Shown here piece by piece: positions 51,750-64,000 of a stretch of 64,000 bases of DNA. Position 1 is the first letter of the stretch; every line of letters begins with the position of its first letter. The translations under genes and the position numbers were made by a program. The notes beneath the pieces were generated by a model. It searched no databases, was not told the DNA's origin, and saw nothing but the letters and a program-made list of their open reading frames with translations. The stretch comes from Crotophaga sulcirostris (lineage: Eukaryota; Chordata; Aves; Cuculiformes; Crotophagidae), in the NCBI GenBank assembly GCA_013397455.1, contig VYZB01000932.1, positions 32,196-96,195 on the forward strand, given 5' to 3'.

Positions 51750-51781
51750 AAAAAAACAAACAAACAAACAAACAAACAAAA
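51750..51781 (+). repeat. (CAAA)n simple repeat
   Basis: AAAAAAACAAACAAACAAACAAACAAACAAAACCCC is a short tetranucleotide microsatellite in intronic sequence. Confidence 0.9.
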
Positions 51782-53255
51782 CCCCAAACTTCACATAAGT
51801 ACCAAGAAGTATCAATTTAAGATTGCAAGCATTTCACAGACAGATAAACTTGGGTGCAGGTAGGTAAAGGATTTTTTGACATTGTGGCAAGTAGAACCTA
51901 GTAGTATGAACTGTAAATATGCTGACTTTTTGTCTTTTTTGGTAAATTGGGCTTTCCAGACTGCAGAGAGAACAAAGCAGAAGGTAAAGTCAAAGCACTG
52001 CACTTTATGCCATGCAGAGCATTAACTAGTGGAACTGATAATATACACAGAAGAAAATAAAGTGTGCTAACTTAAAAGAATGAATAAATTTACATCTTTC
52101 ACAGAACAAGCAGTTTTTTGTCTGAAGCCAGATCTTATATACAAACAGTTGGTACGTCTTGTTCTTGGGAAAAGCCCCAAGGCATAGCTGTATGAGACTG
52201 GTTTAAAACATGTTGGATTATTTAAAGAAGGTTAAAAAGAAAACCAACAAAAATATTTTGGAGAATGATGTATTTGTATATAAGATATGAAGATGACTTG
52301 ACATGGATGAATGAACAGTTTTTCAGAGATTATTCCATATATCCTGTTTAGGACATTATAAACCAGTGGCTTAGAATGGTTAACACTTTCATGGATAATA
52401 TATTCAAAAATGTAAATCCTCTACGAATGGCAATGATGCTCCCCTAAAATTAGAAAAGTTAATTAAGTTGGGAGTAGGGAGAGAAATGATGAAAAAAAAT
52501 CTACTGCTTAATTGAAATAGTAGTATAATATAAAAAGTTACATATTTTCAAGTAGAATGCTGTGTATTTTCAAGCAGGGCCCAGAAACTTCGCAAAATAA
52601 TAACCTGAATAATAACTTCATGAATAAAGTTACATCACCTTTTGTTGCTTTGATTTTTTTGTGATAAAAGAACTTTGTGAGTTCTTTATTTTAGTTATCT
52701 TTACAATGTGTTATTTTTAAGACCAATAGAATAAAACCTTTACCTCCAGGAAAAGAACTGAAATTGCTCTCTAGTATACCCTACCATACTTGTCTTTTTT
52801 CATTGTATTAGTCTTATTCTCAGAATAGTACCTGGTTCTCATTTTCATGGTCATTTCATGCAAATTCACAGTATACTCATGCGAACAAATATGCCTGAGC
52901 CTGAGGAACAGGAAATCTTCACATGAATTTTAACTTGTGATCAGATCCATGGATTTTCTGTTATTCAAAGTAGTGGTAAAACTTTGCTGAATTATTTGAA
53001 GCTACTTAAAGTTGTTATTGATGTGTTGTGAACTAAGAAATTGGTGCAGAAATATAAACATTATATTAGAATTATCATATTCCTAACACTAACCCTAAAC
53101 AATACTAATTTTTCCATGCTAATAACAATATTAGCATTACTAATATATAGTGTCTGTTAAATAGCACGCATTGAAATTATAAAAGCAACAGCAATAATCT
53201 AACATAGTACGCATTCCTTAACCAAACATTACTTGTGAGAGCTGCAATTGTTTTT

Positions 53256-53573
53256 ATAGAATCTTAGAATCATTTATGTTGGAAAAGGCCTTTAAGATCA
53301 TCACGTCCAACCCTTAACCCAACACTGCCAATTCCACCACTACACTATGTCCCTAACCACAACATCTAAATGTCTTTAAACACTTTCAGGGATGGTGTCT
53401 CCACCACTTCCCTAGGCAACCTGTTCCAATGCTTGACAACTCTTTCATTGAAGGAATAATTCTGAGTATCCAGTCTAGACCTCCCCTGGTGTAACTTCAG
53501 GTCACTTCCTTTCATAACATCACTTGTTACCTGGGAGAACAGACCAACACCCATGTTGCTACAACATCCTTTT
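53256..53573 (-). mobile_element. CR1 LINE fragment, antisense
   Basis: The + strand shows ATAGAATCTTAGAATCATTTATGTTGGAAAAGGCCTTTAAGATCATCACGTCCAACCC, GGGATGGTGTCTCCACCACTTCCCTAGGCAACCTGTTCCAATGC and GTTACCTGGGAGAACAGACCAACACCC. The minus strand translates to LFSQVTSD..., [20 protein letters not shown] and [20 protein letters not shown], the C-terminus of CR1 ORF2. Confidence 0.95.
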
Positions 53574-56017
53574 TTTAAAAATACATTAAATTCTTGTTCA
53601 AAATCTGTGGTTGTTCATTTATGATAATGGTGGCCACATAAATAAGTTCTTGATGGGTGGACAACTGCAAGTAGCCATTGAAAACTGAAAACTTACAGCG
53701 TGCAATGTTGTGTTACTCTAGTAGTGATGATACTTTTAAAAAAAATCATTATTCATTACTAGTAAGTATGGATTTTTAAAAAAAAATATTTTTTTTTAGA
53801 TCAGAATTTAAATATCTGATGGGTGATTAAGAGATATACAAAAGATCAGGATATAGATAACAGCTTAGGAAGCAATACAAAATATCTTAAAACGTTTTCT
53901 TATCTTTTCATTAGAAATGTATGTATCCAGGTTAGGATTTTCATCACAACATTGGAATGACACTTTCATTTCATTTACATGTTTGGCTTTGCACATCCTC
54001 ATGGGATTTCAGGGATTCCTATCAGTAGTGATGAGACCTGTCCTAATATCCATTAGACACTTACATTAGCAGCGGGCAAACTCTCAGCTCGTGTGATATA
54101 GATCAGAATACAAAGGTATTTGGATTAAAGTAATTAGCATTCATCAGTACAGCAACCATCTTAATTTGGAAGACAGGCTTCAAATTACGTCTCCAGAGGA
54201 CTGAGTAAAGCAGCAGGACTGAACTGTTTCTAAATAAATTAAATAATGTTGAGAAGAAGAAAGTAAGTATATGTAATAATTCCAGAAATGGAATGTTTGC
54301 AGACAGTTCTAGTTCACATAAAAGTAAGGAAAAGACAGACATAACAATGCATTTTCTTGCCACTTTTCACAGAAAAAGTACAAGTAAGATCAAATTAAAT
54401 AAAAAAAGATTCTCATAGCAATTGGTGTAGGTAATAGAGAGGAAAAGAGAAAGTCCAGATTTTAAATTTAAGAAAACTACCCAAGAACTGAACAAAATAA
54501 AACTTCTTGAACACCCAAATATTCGAGCCCACAGTTGTGTTCAAGGCTGGAAATAAGTACTTCTTAGAAAAAGTGGGTGGAAGTTAGGAGGGGGTGTTTA
54601 ATGAAGACCATGAAGCACTGTTTTTATCTCCTGTTTTTTTAGCAATGCATTTTATCTCCTGTTTTTTTTAAGAATTTTCTTAGCAAGGATAAAAGAATAC
54701 ATTCACCACACTTCTATATACTATTGAAATTATGTTGCAAAATTGTCACTGAGGACAATATAACAGTGAGAATAATACCTGCAGTTTGAAGGGGAGAAGA
54801 TTACTCTGAAGGATCAAGATGAGTGAATGGGAAGGAGGAACTAGGAAAAGTAAAATATTGGTTTAGGGTGATAATTGACAACAATCTGAATAGTACAGTC
54901 ATCCAAGCACTGAGACGTTAATTCCAGGAAAGTCCCAGTCTTTCACATGTGACTTAAAATTAATTTCTTATCCAGTATATTTGTTATAAACCCTTAGAGT
55001 CTATTTTAAGAGCAAAGGCATTAAACATATAACTCTTGCTCAAATCCAGTTTGAGTTAGGCAGTTCTGCTTATGCTATATAATTGTTTTCCTGTAACGTC
55101 TTACATTCTTCATAGATTCATTTTCTATGTGGCATTCCTGGATAAACTCTTCTAGTGATCAAGTAGCATGAATAATGGTTGTAAAATAATTTCAGATACT
55201 TTGAAAGTAATTACTGGTGAATAACAGGTTCATTAACTCAATATACTGAACTGCTTAATCTGAAAAGCTTTTGCTGCTATGAGCTTTTAAATAGATCTAG
55301 TATATTTTCCTCAGATTACTGAAATTATGGCTTGATAAAACTTTCTCTGTTTCTGCCTAAAGTAAGAATTTACCTGAGTATAAATGGAAATTTTGAAAAT
55401 ATTATTCAGTATTTAAGTCACAGTTTGCAAACCCTGATTTATAACACAGTTCTAATTACATCTGGAAGGAAGAAGTCATAACAAATTATTTTTCTAAAGT
55501 CTTTAAAGCCCTTCAAATATTACTCCAAAAGAACAACTGATTGCAAGCAGTGTTTTTGGCAGGTGAAAGATTGCATTGCTAAAATTCTAGTATTCTGTAA
55601 GACTGCATCTTTATTAACCTAAAGAATGATTAATGATTTTCCTATGGAACATGAATCTTGCTCTTCAGCATTAATTAATCTTCTTGTTCTCATCACTGGC
55701 AGGAGTGTTGCTGGTTTATTTAAATATGAAGACAGCATTGTCTCTAACTTGTGAGATGGATTTCAGATCTGTAGCCTGTTTTTAAAAAGATAATACTTAA
55801 AATTGTCCACTGGTAAAAGTCTGAAGTTGGTTCAGTTGTGTTCCAAAAACAAATTTAGTATTTCACAAAATTTAACCATCTTTTTTTCAGCTCTGCAAAT
55901 TCAGAGATTAAAAACAATCTACTATAAATTCTGTTGACACTGGAAGGGCATTTAAATCTTATAGAAGCTGTAGCAGAGTTTTGCTGCATGTATATGAAAG
56001 ATTTCATTATTTTACAG

Positions 56018-56077
56018 TGGCCAAGAAATGCCACACAGACTTAATCTCTTACAGAACTGACTGTAAGAAACATACAG
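56018..56077 (+). other. Candidate CSMD3 cassette exon (60 nt, phase 1-1), unproven
   Basis: An acceptor (TTTCATTATTTTACAG, ending at 56017) and a strong donor (ACAG|GTAAGAG at 56078) bound exactly 60 nt. Read in the phase 1 frame imposed by the flanking CSMD3 introns, all codons are open. The product would be VAKKCHTDLISYRTDCKKHT plus the first base of the next codon, placed between the first Sushi and second CUB domains. It would contain two cysteines. I do not recall this peptide in human CSMD3. Intronic pseudo-exons of this quality occur by chance, so this is a hypothesis. Confidence 0.3.
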
Positions 56078-56859
56078 GTAAGAGGTCTACTTTATTAACT
56101 CATTTATATTGTATGATGGCCTTCTTAGTTTTGTTCAGGATGAAAGTTTTGATAGTGGATCTGTACTAATTTAGCACATAATACTTCTTTCACATTTTGG
56201 ACAATCAGTAGAGCTGATTTCACCAGAACAGAGCAGTTTATGAGCAAAGGTTCTCTTTCTTGCTCTACATCAAAACATTAATTCTGCATTCTTCTAAGAT
56301 TATCTGGGAGGGGGTAAAAAACTGTGAGAATTTAGGACCACTAGTTGCTTCATCAGTTTAATCTTCCTAATTCCAATACTTTTAACACTTGCTGGCATTT
56401 TACAATTTCACAATTCAGAGAAAGAAACTTCCTGCTGTGCAGTCATGCATTAATTCTTCCCATGTCACTGTTCCATCTTGTATTTTATTTTGAATGTTTT
56501 ATGTTATGTTGCATCATTATATACTTTGTATATTTTTCTATAAATTTTCTATAACTTTTTTTCCCCATGTCATTGCAAGCATGTGTGTTTTAAATTTTTT
56601 TGCATATATCTTAGAACTTTTAAAAATTAATAGTCTTTTTTTTTGAGGCCTGATAATTCCTAGATTTCTCTTCTTGAGTAAACCATGAGGGATGAAGAAA
56701 CCTTGTTCAATATCAATACTTCATGCAAAGTAACCAAGTCAAAAATAAAATCAATTTAAACTAGACCCATGGGAAACAGACATTCTGACCCACATTTAAG
56801 TCAGGTAGCAGTGGACAGGGGTCAAAACCAAAGGGTTCAGAGTGAAAGGAATATGGAAG

Positions 56860-57190
56860 ACTTCAAAAATGGTAAAGCAGGGTGAAGGGACATCTGGAGG
56901 TGTACCTCAAGTCCGCCTGGGACACAAGCAGGAGGATGTGCAGCTCCACAAGTAGTCACAAAACAGTGGTGCTGTTGGAGTTACTGAGACATGGTGGAAC
57001 AGCTCACATGGCTGGAGTGTGATTAAAGATGGAATGCAAACTCCTCAGGAGAAAATGGCAGAGAAGATGGTGTGATGATGAAGGGTCATCTTGGATGTAT
57101 GGAACTGCTGTTGGGGATGCAGAATGGGCTGGCTGAGAACTTGTGGATCAGGATCAGAGAATAACAGAATGATCAGAGAAACCATGCTGG
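56860..57190 (+). mobile_element. CR1 LINE fragment, endonuclease region, sense
   Basis: AAGCAGGAGGATGTGCAGCTC...GTTACTGAGACATGGTGGAACAGCTCACATGGCTGGAGTG translates to GVTETWWNSSHGWSVIKDG, the conserved TETWW motif of the CR1 apurinic-like endonuclease domain. Downstream, GAACTTGTGGATCAGGATCAG matches the later ELWVRI region. This is the 5' half of a CR1. It has no nearby 3' end, so it is a broken or internally deleted copy. Confidence 0.75.
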
Positions 57191-57992
57191 AAATCTGTTA
57201 CACATAACTGGATAAGGGAGACAAAATGTGTGACATGTTCTTTAAACAGCTCAAAGAAGTCTTTAATTCACAGACTGTATTTCTCATGGGACTTTATCCT
57301 TCCTGATATGTGTTGAAAAGACAATACAGCAGTATGCAAACAGTAGAGATTTCAGAAGATCTTAAGAATCCATACCCATATTTCACAGCAAGATTTATTC
57401 CCAGTAGTTGTTTGTCCAGATAGTCCTTTAAAAACCTTCCCATTTTCCAAAGACAATGGTTTCCCATATTTTATTTTTAATACTATAAGAACAGTTTTTT
57501 CTCTTTTATTCCACATGAATTTTTCTTGCTAAAATTTAAGCACATTATCTTTCTTCCTGTATATAGCTTTGTATCTGTGCACATTAAAAATCAATTACTT
57601 TTTTCTTCCTTCCACTTGTTTAGTTTTGGTCTTCTCTTCTTTAGCTACAGTAATCCAAATTCACTCTTACATCACAAGCCATGCCTTTGAGACCACTAGT
57701 AAGTTTTGTTCATTTCCTCTAGATTGCTTTTAATTTATCCATGTTTGTTTTATTTCTTTTTTCTGAAGTGTTGGGCTACAATGAGCAAAGAGTAGATAAT
57801 ATTTTTGTGTTCCACTTATGGCAGTTCATAGTTACAGCATGCTCTATTCTGTTCTCTGAAGTCCTGGTATGTCCAGTTATTCACCTAGTTAGTCTATGAG
57901 GATTATTTTACTTCTTGTTCTGCTTTTAAAATAATGTTCTTGATTTTAAATAACATTTTTAAGGAAGCATGTTTTCTTGATTAGTTTTGGAG

Positions 57993-58011
57993 TGGGTTTG
58001 GGGGGGGAGGG
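57993..58011 (+). repeat. G-rich tract, possible G-quadruplex
   Basis: GGGTTTGGGGGGGGAGGG is on the sense strand. The G8 run can supply two tracts, giving four tracts with short loops. Confidence 0.55.
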
Positions 58012-61000
58012 TGTTGGAGTTTGTTTGTTTGTCAGAATAGATTTATAGTTGAAGTCCAGGTAGATGAGCAAGGCTTTTATTTTTCTGTATTGTCCATGCA
58101 ATAAAGCACTTGTGGTAGGGCACAAATAGAAGGTCTTCAGAAGCTGTAGACAAATCTGGCCAAAGTCCCAGAATAATATTGTGTTTATTTACTGCAATCT
58201 ATAAATCTCCAGGCTGGCCAAAACTACAATGCCAGATTCCAATTTTCAAACTCTATGTAGTAAAAACCAAAGTGCACGCATTTCTGGGAATAATGTTGTA
58301 GATTAACTCTTCATTTACTCCTAATTCATTTAATACAAATACTGAAATATAAATATTTGGGGATTCAGTCCTACTGCATCTTTAAACATGAAGTAAAAAT
58401 GCTGAGGCACATGTTTACCTCATGTCAAACTGAAAGTAAAATGAAAATTACTTCCTATATATATGTTCATTTGAACAAGATTAGAAAAAGCAGAGATTTA
58501 TGAATAACAGGAATGATCAAAACTCCATAAACAAACTGTTTAGGGTATTTTCCTCATTGGGGATGAAAATTCAAAGGGCTTCTGTCACCCAAGTCATGCG
58601 GACATCATCCATACACCAAGGATTTTATACGGTTGTTCAGTTTCTATCATTACTAGGAACATCAAGGACTGAGGTCAAATTATATTACCATTAACAAACA
58701 CTAGCACCTCAGGAACCTGAGAAAATCAAAATAAGATGGCTGATACTCACTGAACTAATGTTTAACATTCATGAATGGTACAGAAAATGGATTAAGAGTA
58801 CTGCTTCATGGGAGGGAGAAAGCAAAGAGTGAACAGCAGAATAATTGATAACTGGTTGGTCTGAATGCTCAAAGAGCAATAAAAAACCGTTCTCTTTTCT
58901 CACCCCCTAATGATACAATTGCTAGGATATTTGGTTCTTTTCATGTAACATGCAGTTATGCATCACTCATAGATCAGGATTAATATTTCCTGGGTGTTAT
59001 CTTCCTTGTTTAACTGCATAGCCTCATTTAACATCAATTAAGTCAGTAAAGTGACTTGTCAACTGTTTGCTCTTTCTAGCTGTTCCAAGCAGCCATGCTT
59101 GCTCCAGTTATTCTGATATCGCTGGATGCATGGTTGCTACGCTATCCATTTTTGCTTGTCACTGGAGCTCTCCAAGTAATCTTGAATTGTATAAGAAAAA
59201 CAAGTATATATAACAGCTATATGTGTCTGCTTAGAAAAATCCCTACCATTTAAAAAGACCTCTTAAAAGGGACTCTGATCCATCACCTAGCAATGTATGA
59301 CTTGCTTTCTGAGTTTGTAAACTCTGGCCTTAAATCAAGGTCAGCCACTGCATGCCTCACACTCAGATATAGTTTGATGGCTCTTTAGGGTACTATTTCT
59401 CATGTTATTACTAGTATAACATTTTCTTTACTACAGTCTCTTGGGGTTTTGGGGCTTGGTTTGGTTTGTTTTTTTCAATAAGCTATATTTCATTTCACTT
59501 GCAAATGGCCTTATGATCCTCAGATGAAAGATAGTATGTTACAGATTTTTGTGTAATATGTGGCAGACTACCTCATTACTATAATTCTGTTATTTTGACT
59601 TCTATAGGTATACATAAAAAGGCATTTACTTCTCTATGCTAAGGATAATTCTCCTAAACTAAAACCAAAAAGAAGTCCCCTCTAAATTCCTTTACTGATG
59701 CAGCTGTTTGCATGCAATATCACAGTTCATTAACAAAACAAGGAAAATAACCACGACCCCATTGATATTTACAATATTTTTCCTTATTTCACTCCCCAAA
59801 GTGGTATGTTTTTCTACTTGTCCAAAAAGCCCTGAAAAGTGTTCCTTTTCACATATATGTAAACATTTCCCACTGTTATTTAAAGAACTGAAGTTATCAA
59901 AGAGGCCAGAATACACTCCATATTTCTTGGGTTGGATTTCAGAAATTTTATGATGACAATTTAGCTCATCATTTTTATGTAAGACCACAGAAGCAGTTAA
60001 GGATGAGCTTTTCAAGGCTTTAGAAAGTTTACAATAGTTTTCTATGGCCTTTCTATAGTGAAGTCATCTATTAAAAAATTCATAGAAGTACAGTTATTCA
60101 AGACCTATGCAAGCAAGTTATTTCTGTTCTTTGGAATAAATTTTTCTCTATATCTCTACTCACTTGTATTTAAAAATAATACTACCATTTTATATTTAAG
60201 CAATGTAGTATATAAGTGTATGAGTTTAAATTCCTGCAAAGTTTAACTAAGTAAATAGTTTCCTTGGACAGATCTTGATTTTAATATCTATTTTTACAGT
60301 ATTAAACAGTTAAAAAGAAACTAAGAAAGTAGCTTTCAAATATCTCAGAGTCTAAAAACTTCATCCAGAATATATTTTTAATTAAATCTTTTCCACATTT
60401 TCATGTTTTTTTTCTTTTTAAGGAAGTTGATAATAAAAACACTGAACCTTTTTTTTCTTAGTTCCTAGAACAGAAAAAAAAAAAAATCAACTAATTGGAT
60501 TAGCGTTGTATAATAGATTTGCATTGTCAAAATATATCCATAGCTTCTTAGAATATAATTTCCATATTTTGTATTGTCTGTTGTAGCACATGACAATATT
60601 TTTGGAGTTTGCAGTAGGAGTCAGTCTATCCAATGTTGCTTAGCAGGTTATGTTTTACTGGTTCTTTCAGTGTTCTGTCATTGTTAAAAACAGTGGTACA
60701 ACATACCTAACATGATATCTAATTTTTCCTCTGAATTGTGATTCCCATTAGAGCATGCATATACATGCATATGCACTACATAAGGGAATATTCATGTTTG
60801 TGAACGGGCTTCCTTCTGATTGCTTTTAGTTTTGACTGTTAACACGTTTGGTATAATTGTTTATCAAACATATTTTAAATAGTACATAAGCTACTAGGAT
60901 ATTAACAAAATACAAAAACCTGCAGCATACCTACCAACTGAAAACAGCTTAGAGTGAAATACTTCTATAACATAGGTGTGTTGAAATGGGAAGGAAAGAT

Positions 61001-64000
61001 AACCTAAAAGAAGTTTTCCTTTGCCTCAGTGCATTGACACAGTATTTGGATATTTATCCTCCTGATTTTTCCTGCAAGAAACCTTTTCTGCTAGTACACA
61101 GGTACTGTAAATCCTTGCTGTCTGTGCCCAGTTGTGACCTCAGGTTGCCTTCCAGGTAAGTGAAATTCAGCTGTAGGTACTGGGTAGGTGGATGGGGACA
61201 AGTCATCTTTTATCGAGCCAATGAGTCGATTTGAATTAGAATTTGTTGTGGACCAAATAAAGAGCTAGGGAAACCATATGGTGGCTTGTCCGGCACAGTA
61301 ATGCCTTCTGAAAGGCTGTACAGAAACTATATTGAAGAACAAGGACAGGGAAGAGAGCTATGTGGATGAAATAATTTAATAGTGCTAGATCAAAAGAAAA
61401 GACATTAATTTAAAATGTAGAGAACTGATGCCAATACTTACAAAACTGAAAAAGCTATAAGAATTGAAAAAAAAAAAGTGAGGGAACTTGGATGTTGAAG
61501 AATACTATAATACATTGCTAAATGAGAACTCTTCCAATGAAATTAATGGTGATGGGAACAAGAGAAAAAAAGAAAATAACAGGGGAAGCAGGGAAAAATA
61601 AGGATTTGAAGGATGCTGCTGCAAGAGAGATACTATACTATAAGAAGCAAAATCTTTTATTGAAGTTTTGTTAGGGGAAGATTTTATCTTGGAAGCCCAA
61701 TATCTGAGTTTCCTTTTAGTATAAATCTGAATTAATTTTGTATGTTTGATCAGTAGTCCCTTTTACTCATCCTACCTCTTACAGTACTCCTAAGATAACT
61801 CTGGAAAAGCATATGTAAATCTAGGATGATATGCATCTGCACATAAATCTGTCTGTAGTTTTCAGGCATTCATTCTATCAAATTTTCTGTGTTTCATAAC
61901 TCTGGAGGTATCCACGAGAAATGAAAAAACATTGCTTTAAGTATCATAAGCTAATGTTGCTTTACAAACAGTATTTCTTCAACAGCACATGCTAATTCTT
62001 AGATTGCAGATATGATTTTTGTCAGTGAGTGAAATTATTTTACAGCTATTCTAATTTCTGTTTACTGGAGAAACTAGATTAATTTGGTTTTGCAGTGTCT
62101 TCTTCAGTCTGTGATAAGACATTGGTGTTTATATAGCTTGTTTCTCCATTATGAATACTACCTTTTGCTCACCACCTACAGTCTTCGGTATATTGCTTGG
62201 CCTAAGCTTCAAACACGCATAGAATAGCCAGGCAAAAAGGGTCTTGTATCCTGAAGTGCTAAGCATGATACTACACGTTAATTCTTTTGTTTTGTGCTAC
62301 TGCATAGACTTGCAACTATCCTAATTTCAGTTATGTTTGGATTGAATTTGTGTCTCACGTCTACCCTGCTATTTGCAAGACTACCTACCATTTTGAACAA
62401 GAATGCTATAATGATCTTGCTATTAGCCAAATAATTTTCTCTCATACATAAATTCCAACACTGAGTATTATCTGCTTTGTGCCAGCACTATGGAGATGGT
62501 TCACAGACATTAGTGATTCTGTAGCCCTCTATTCCCAGAAGAAATTAATGTATAATCTGCATGTTGTCAGCTCAGGAGTTGGCAGGCTTCGTAGACTCTG
62601 CTGCACTTCAGCCGTTTCCTGGCTAGGTTAGCACACAGAAAGTCCAATTGAGAAATTTTCTAAATGTGCACAAATAATTATGCTAAAAGCTCCCTTTTCT
62701 GTCATCCCCAATATTTCACTCTTCCAATCTTTCTAAAGATCAGTCTCTTTTCTTAATTGTTGTACTATCATTTGCGTAACAGTCTGAAAGATCTATGGTC
62801 TACATCAAGAAGTCGCTAGTAAAAAGCTTTGCCATCAATAATTAGATACATTATGAACAATAGCTTGAAACTTATCAGCAGCTTCTGGAATGTTAGCAGA
62901 ACAAGTTATTTCTGGACAATGTTCAGATACTTCTGGTAGATAAAAGCTTTCAGTTAGTGGATCTCTACTACACACATTTATAGAAAAATATGTAAAAAGT
63001 GAAGGTATATATGTAAACATCAAAAACTAGCAAACTTCCTGAAGTTAACGATGCCTGTCATATAACTTGTAAATTAAGGAAAGAAAATGGAATTCTCAAA
63101 GAAAATACTTCCCCCCCCTCCTTAAGTTCCCCTCTCCGGATCTATTTATTTAGGGAGTTCTGAAGACAAACTGTTCACATCCAAGTACAACATTTGTCAT
63201 AGCTACCTCCAAAGATTTCATGTTGTTAAACTACCATTTCAGCTTCGTATGAAAATCTAGAGCAAACCAAAATAGCAAATGAAGATAAATGAACTGATCA
63301 AGTCTCAGACAGTTCTAGTAGGTAGATAAACAGTCAAAACATAATTTTCCAGGTCTTGTAACAGGCCCCCCCAGAGGCTGCAAATCTTGGTGCAATTTAT
63401 TTTCTAACAGTATAGATTACAAATTCAGAAAATAATTGACGGTATTTAATGTGAACAAATATTTGACTAGCAAAGTAGAACTGTGCAAACTGAAGCCCTT
63501 TGTAGAATCTTGAAATGAGGAGTGCATAGACCATTTTACCGAGCTGAATAATGAGCATGAATATGAAAGTCCATCTAAGAATAAGACTTAAGTACAGGCT
63601 GCCCCAAAGAAAACAAGCAACTCAGGACAGTCTGTCTTAAGGGATAAGCATCAGACTACTGCTTGCAAGTGCCTGAAGAGCTGTTATGTGTTGCTTCAGG
63701 ACTCAAGTCCATTAACAGTCATTCTAGGTTCACTGTGCGTGAAGTTGTGTTTTCCATACGTGAAGCAAGTCTAACAAATGCATATTCGTCTATGCAGATT
63801 ATTTCTTCTAGTAAATACGCAGTTAAATGGATATAATGAATATATTGTCAATGAGCTTCTATACCAAAAAAACCCTGTGTTGTTTCTGTTGTTTTGGTGT
63901 CTTGAGCCCAAATGTGTTAGATGGCTGGATTCAGTTCAGCTCAAGTAGATTTAGGAGGGTTTTTTTATAGCGTCATTTAGAATATGTGTCCTATACGGCT

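Larger units (their letters stand above)
47535..64000 (+). other. CSMD3: CSMD3 intron after the first Sushi exon (5' part, runs off the window)
   Basis: It starts with the GTAAGAG donor at 47535. The next known CSMD3 exon, expected to begin the second CUB with a sequence like AEDACGG, is not found before 64000. Apart from the listed repeats and one exon-like 60-nt segment at 56018, the sequence is AT-rich and without recognisable coding content. A single ambiguous base lies at 47865. Confidence 0.8.

Noticed and set aside
1..64000. CRISPR arrays, operons, bacterial-type promoters, tRNA or rRNA genes
   Set aside because: The window is a vertebrate intron-rich locus. No regularly spaced direct repeats of CRISPR type and no cloverleaf or rRNA sequence were seen.

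Overview
This window is vertebrate and almost certainly avian. It is AT-rich, nearly all non-coding, and carries many CR1 LINE fragments with the typical avian 3' ends, plus avian-type endogenous retroviral LTRs. There are no operons, tRNA or rRNA genes, or CpG-island promoters that I can see. The chromosome fragment is one gene body: the + strand, 5' part of CSMD3 (CUB and Sushi multiple domains 3). Two coding exons are recognisable. One, at 12025-12137, encodes the C-terminal part of a CUB domain. The other, at 47340-47534, encodes a complete Sushi/CCP domain. They join in phase with strong consensus splice sites. Everything else is intron: the end of the upstream intron (1-12024), a 35.2 kb intron (12138-47339) and the beginning of the next intron (47535-64000).

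Layout. 1-12 kb: intron with three sense-strand CR1 3' ends (about 3.2, 6.7 and 7.4 kb) and an old antisense LTR (about 4.8-5.6 kb). 12.0 kb: CUB exon. 12-47 kb: intron with a C7A4 tandem array (14.26 kb), a GC-richer LTR-like block (17.0-18.1 kb), an antisense CR1 ORF2 relic (18.2 kb), a well-preserved antisense solo LTR with a 5-bp target-site duplication (21964-23062), a perfect 38-bp tandem duplication (37.9 kb), two antisense CR1s (39.6 and 41.4 kb) and an assembly gap inside the second. 47.3 kb: Sushi exon. 47.5-64 kb: intron with an LTR-like fragment (48 kb), an antisense CR1 (53.3 kb), a 60-nt exon-like segment (56018-56077) and a sense CR1 endonuclease-region fragment (56.9 kb).

The most interesting observations are three. 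The first is a 60-nt, phase 1-1, fully open exon-like segment that could be an unannotated CSMD3 cassette exon. The second is the solo LTR, which has a seven-unit array in which each unit carries a TTTTGG-N6-CCAAAA palindrome, or one with one to three changed bases. The third is the C7A4 array, which can form a G-quadruplex on the minus strand. I found no new multi-gene system. Most open frames in the window look like chance or are repeat-derived.
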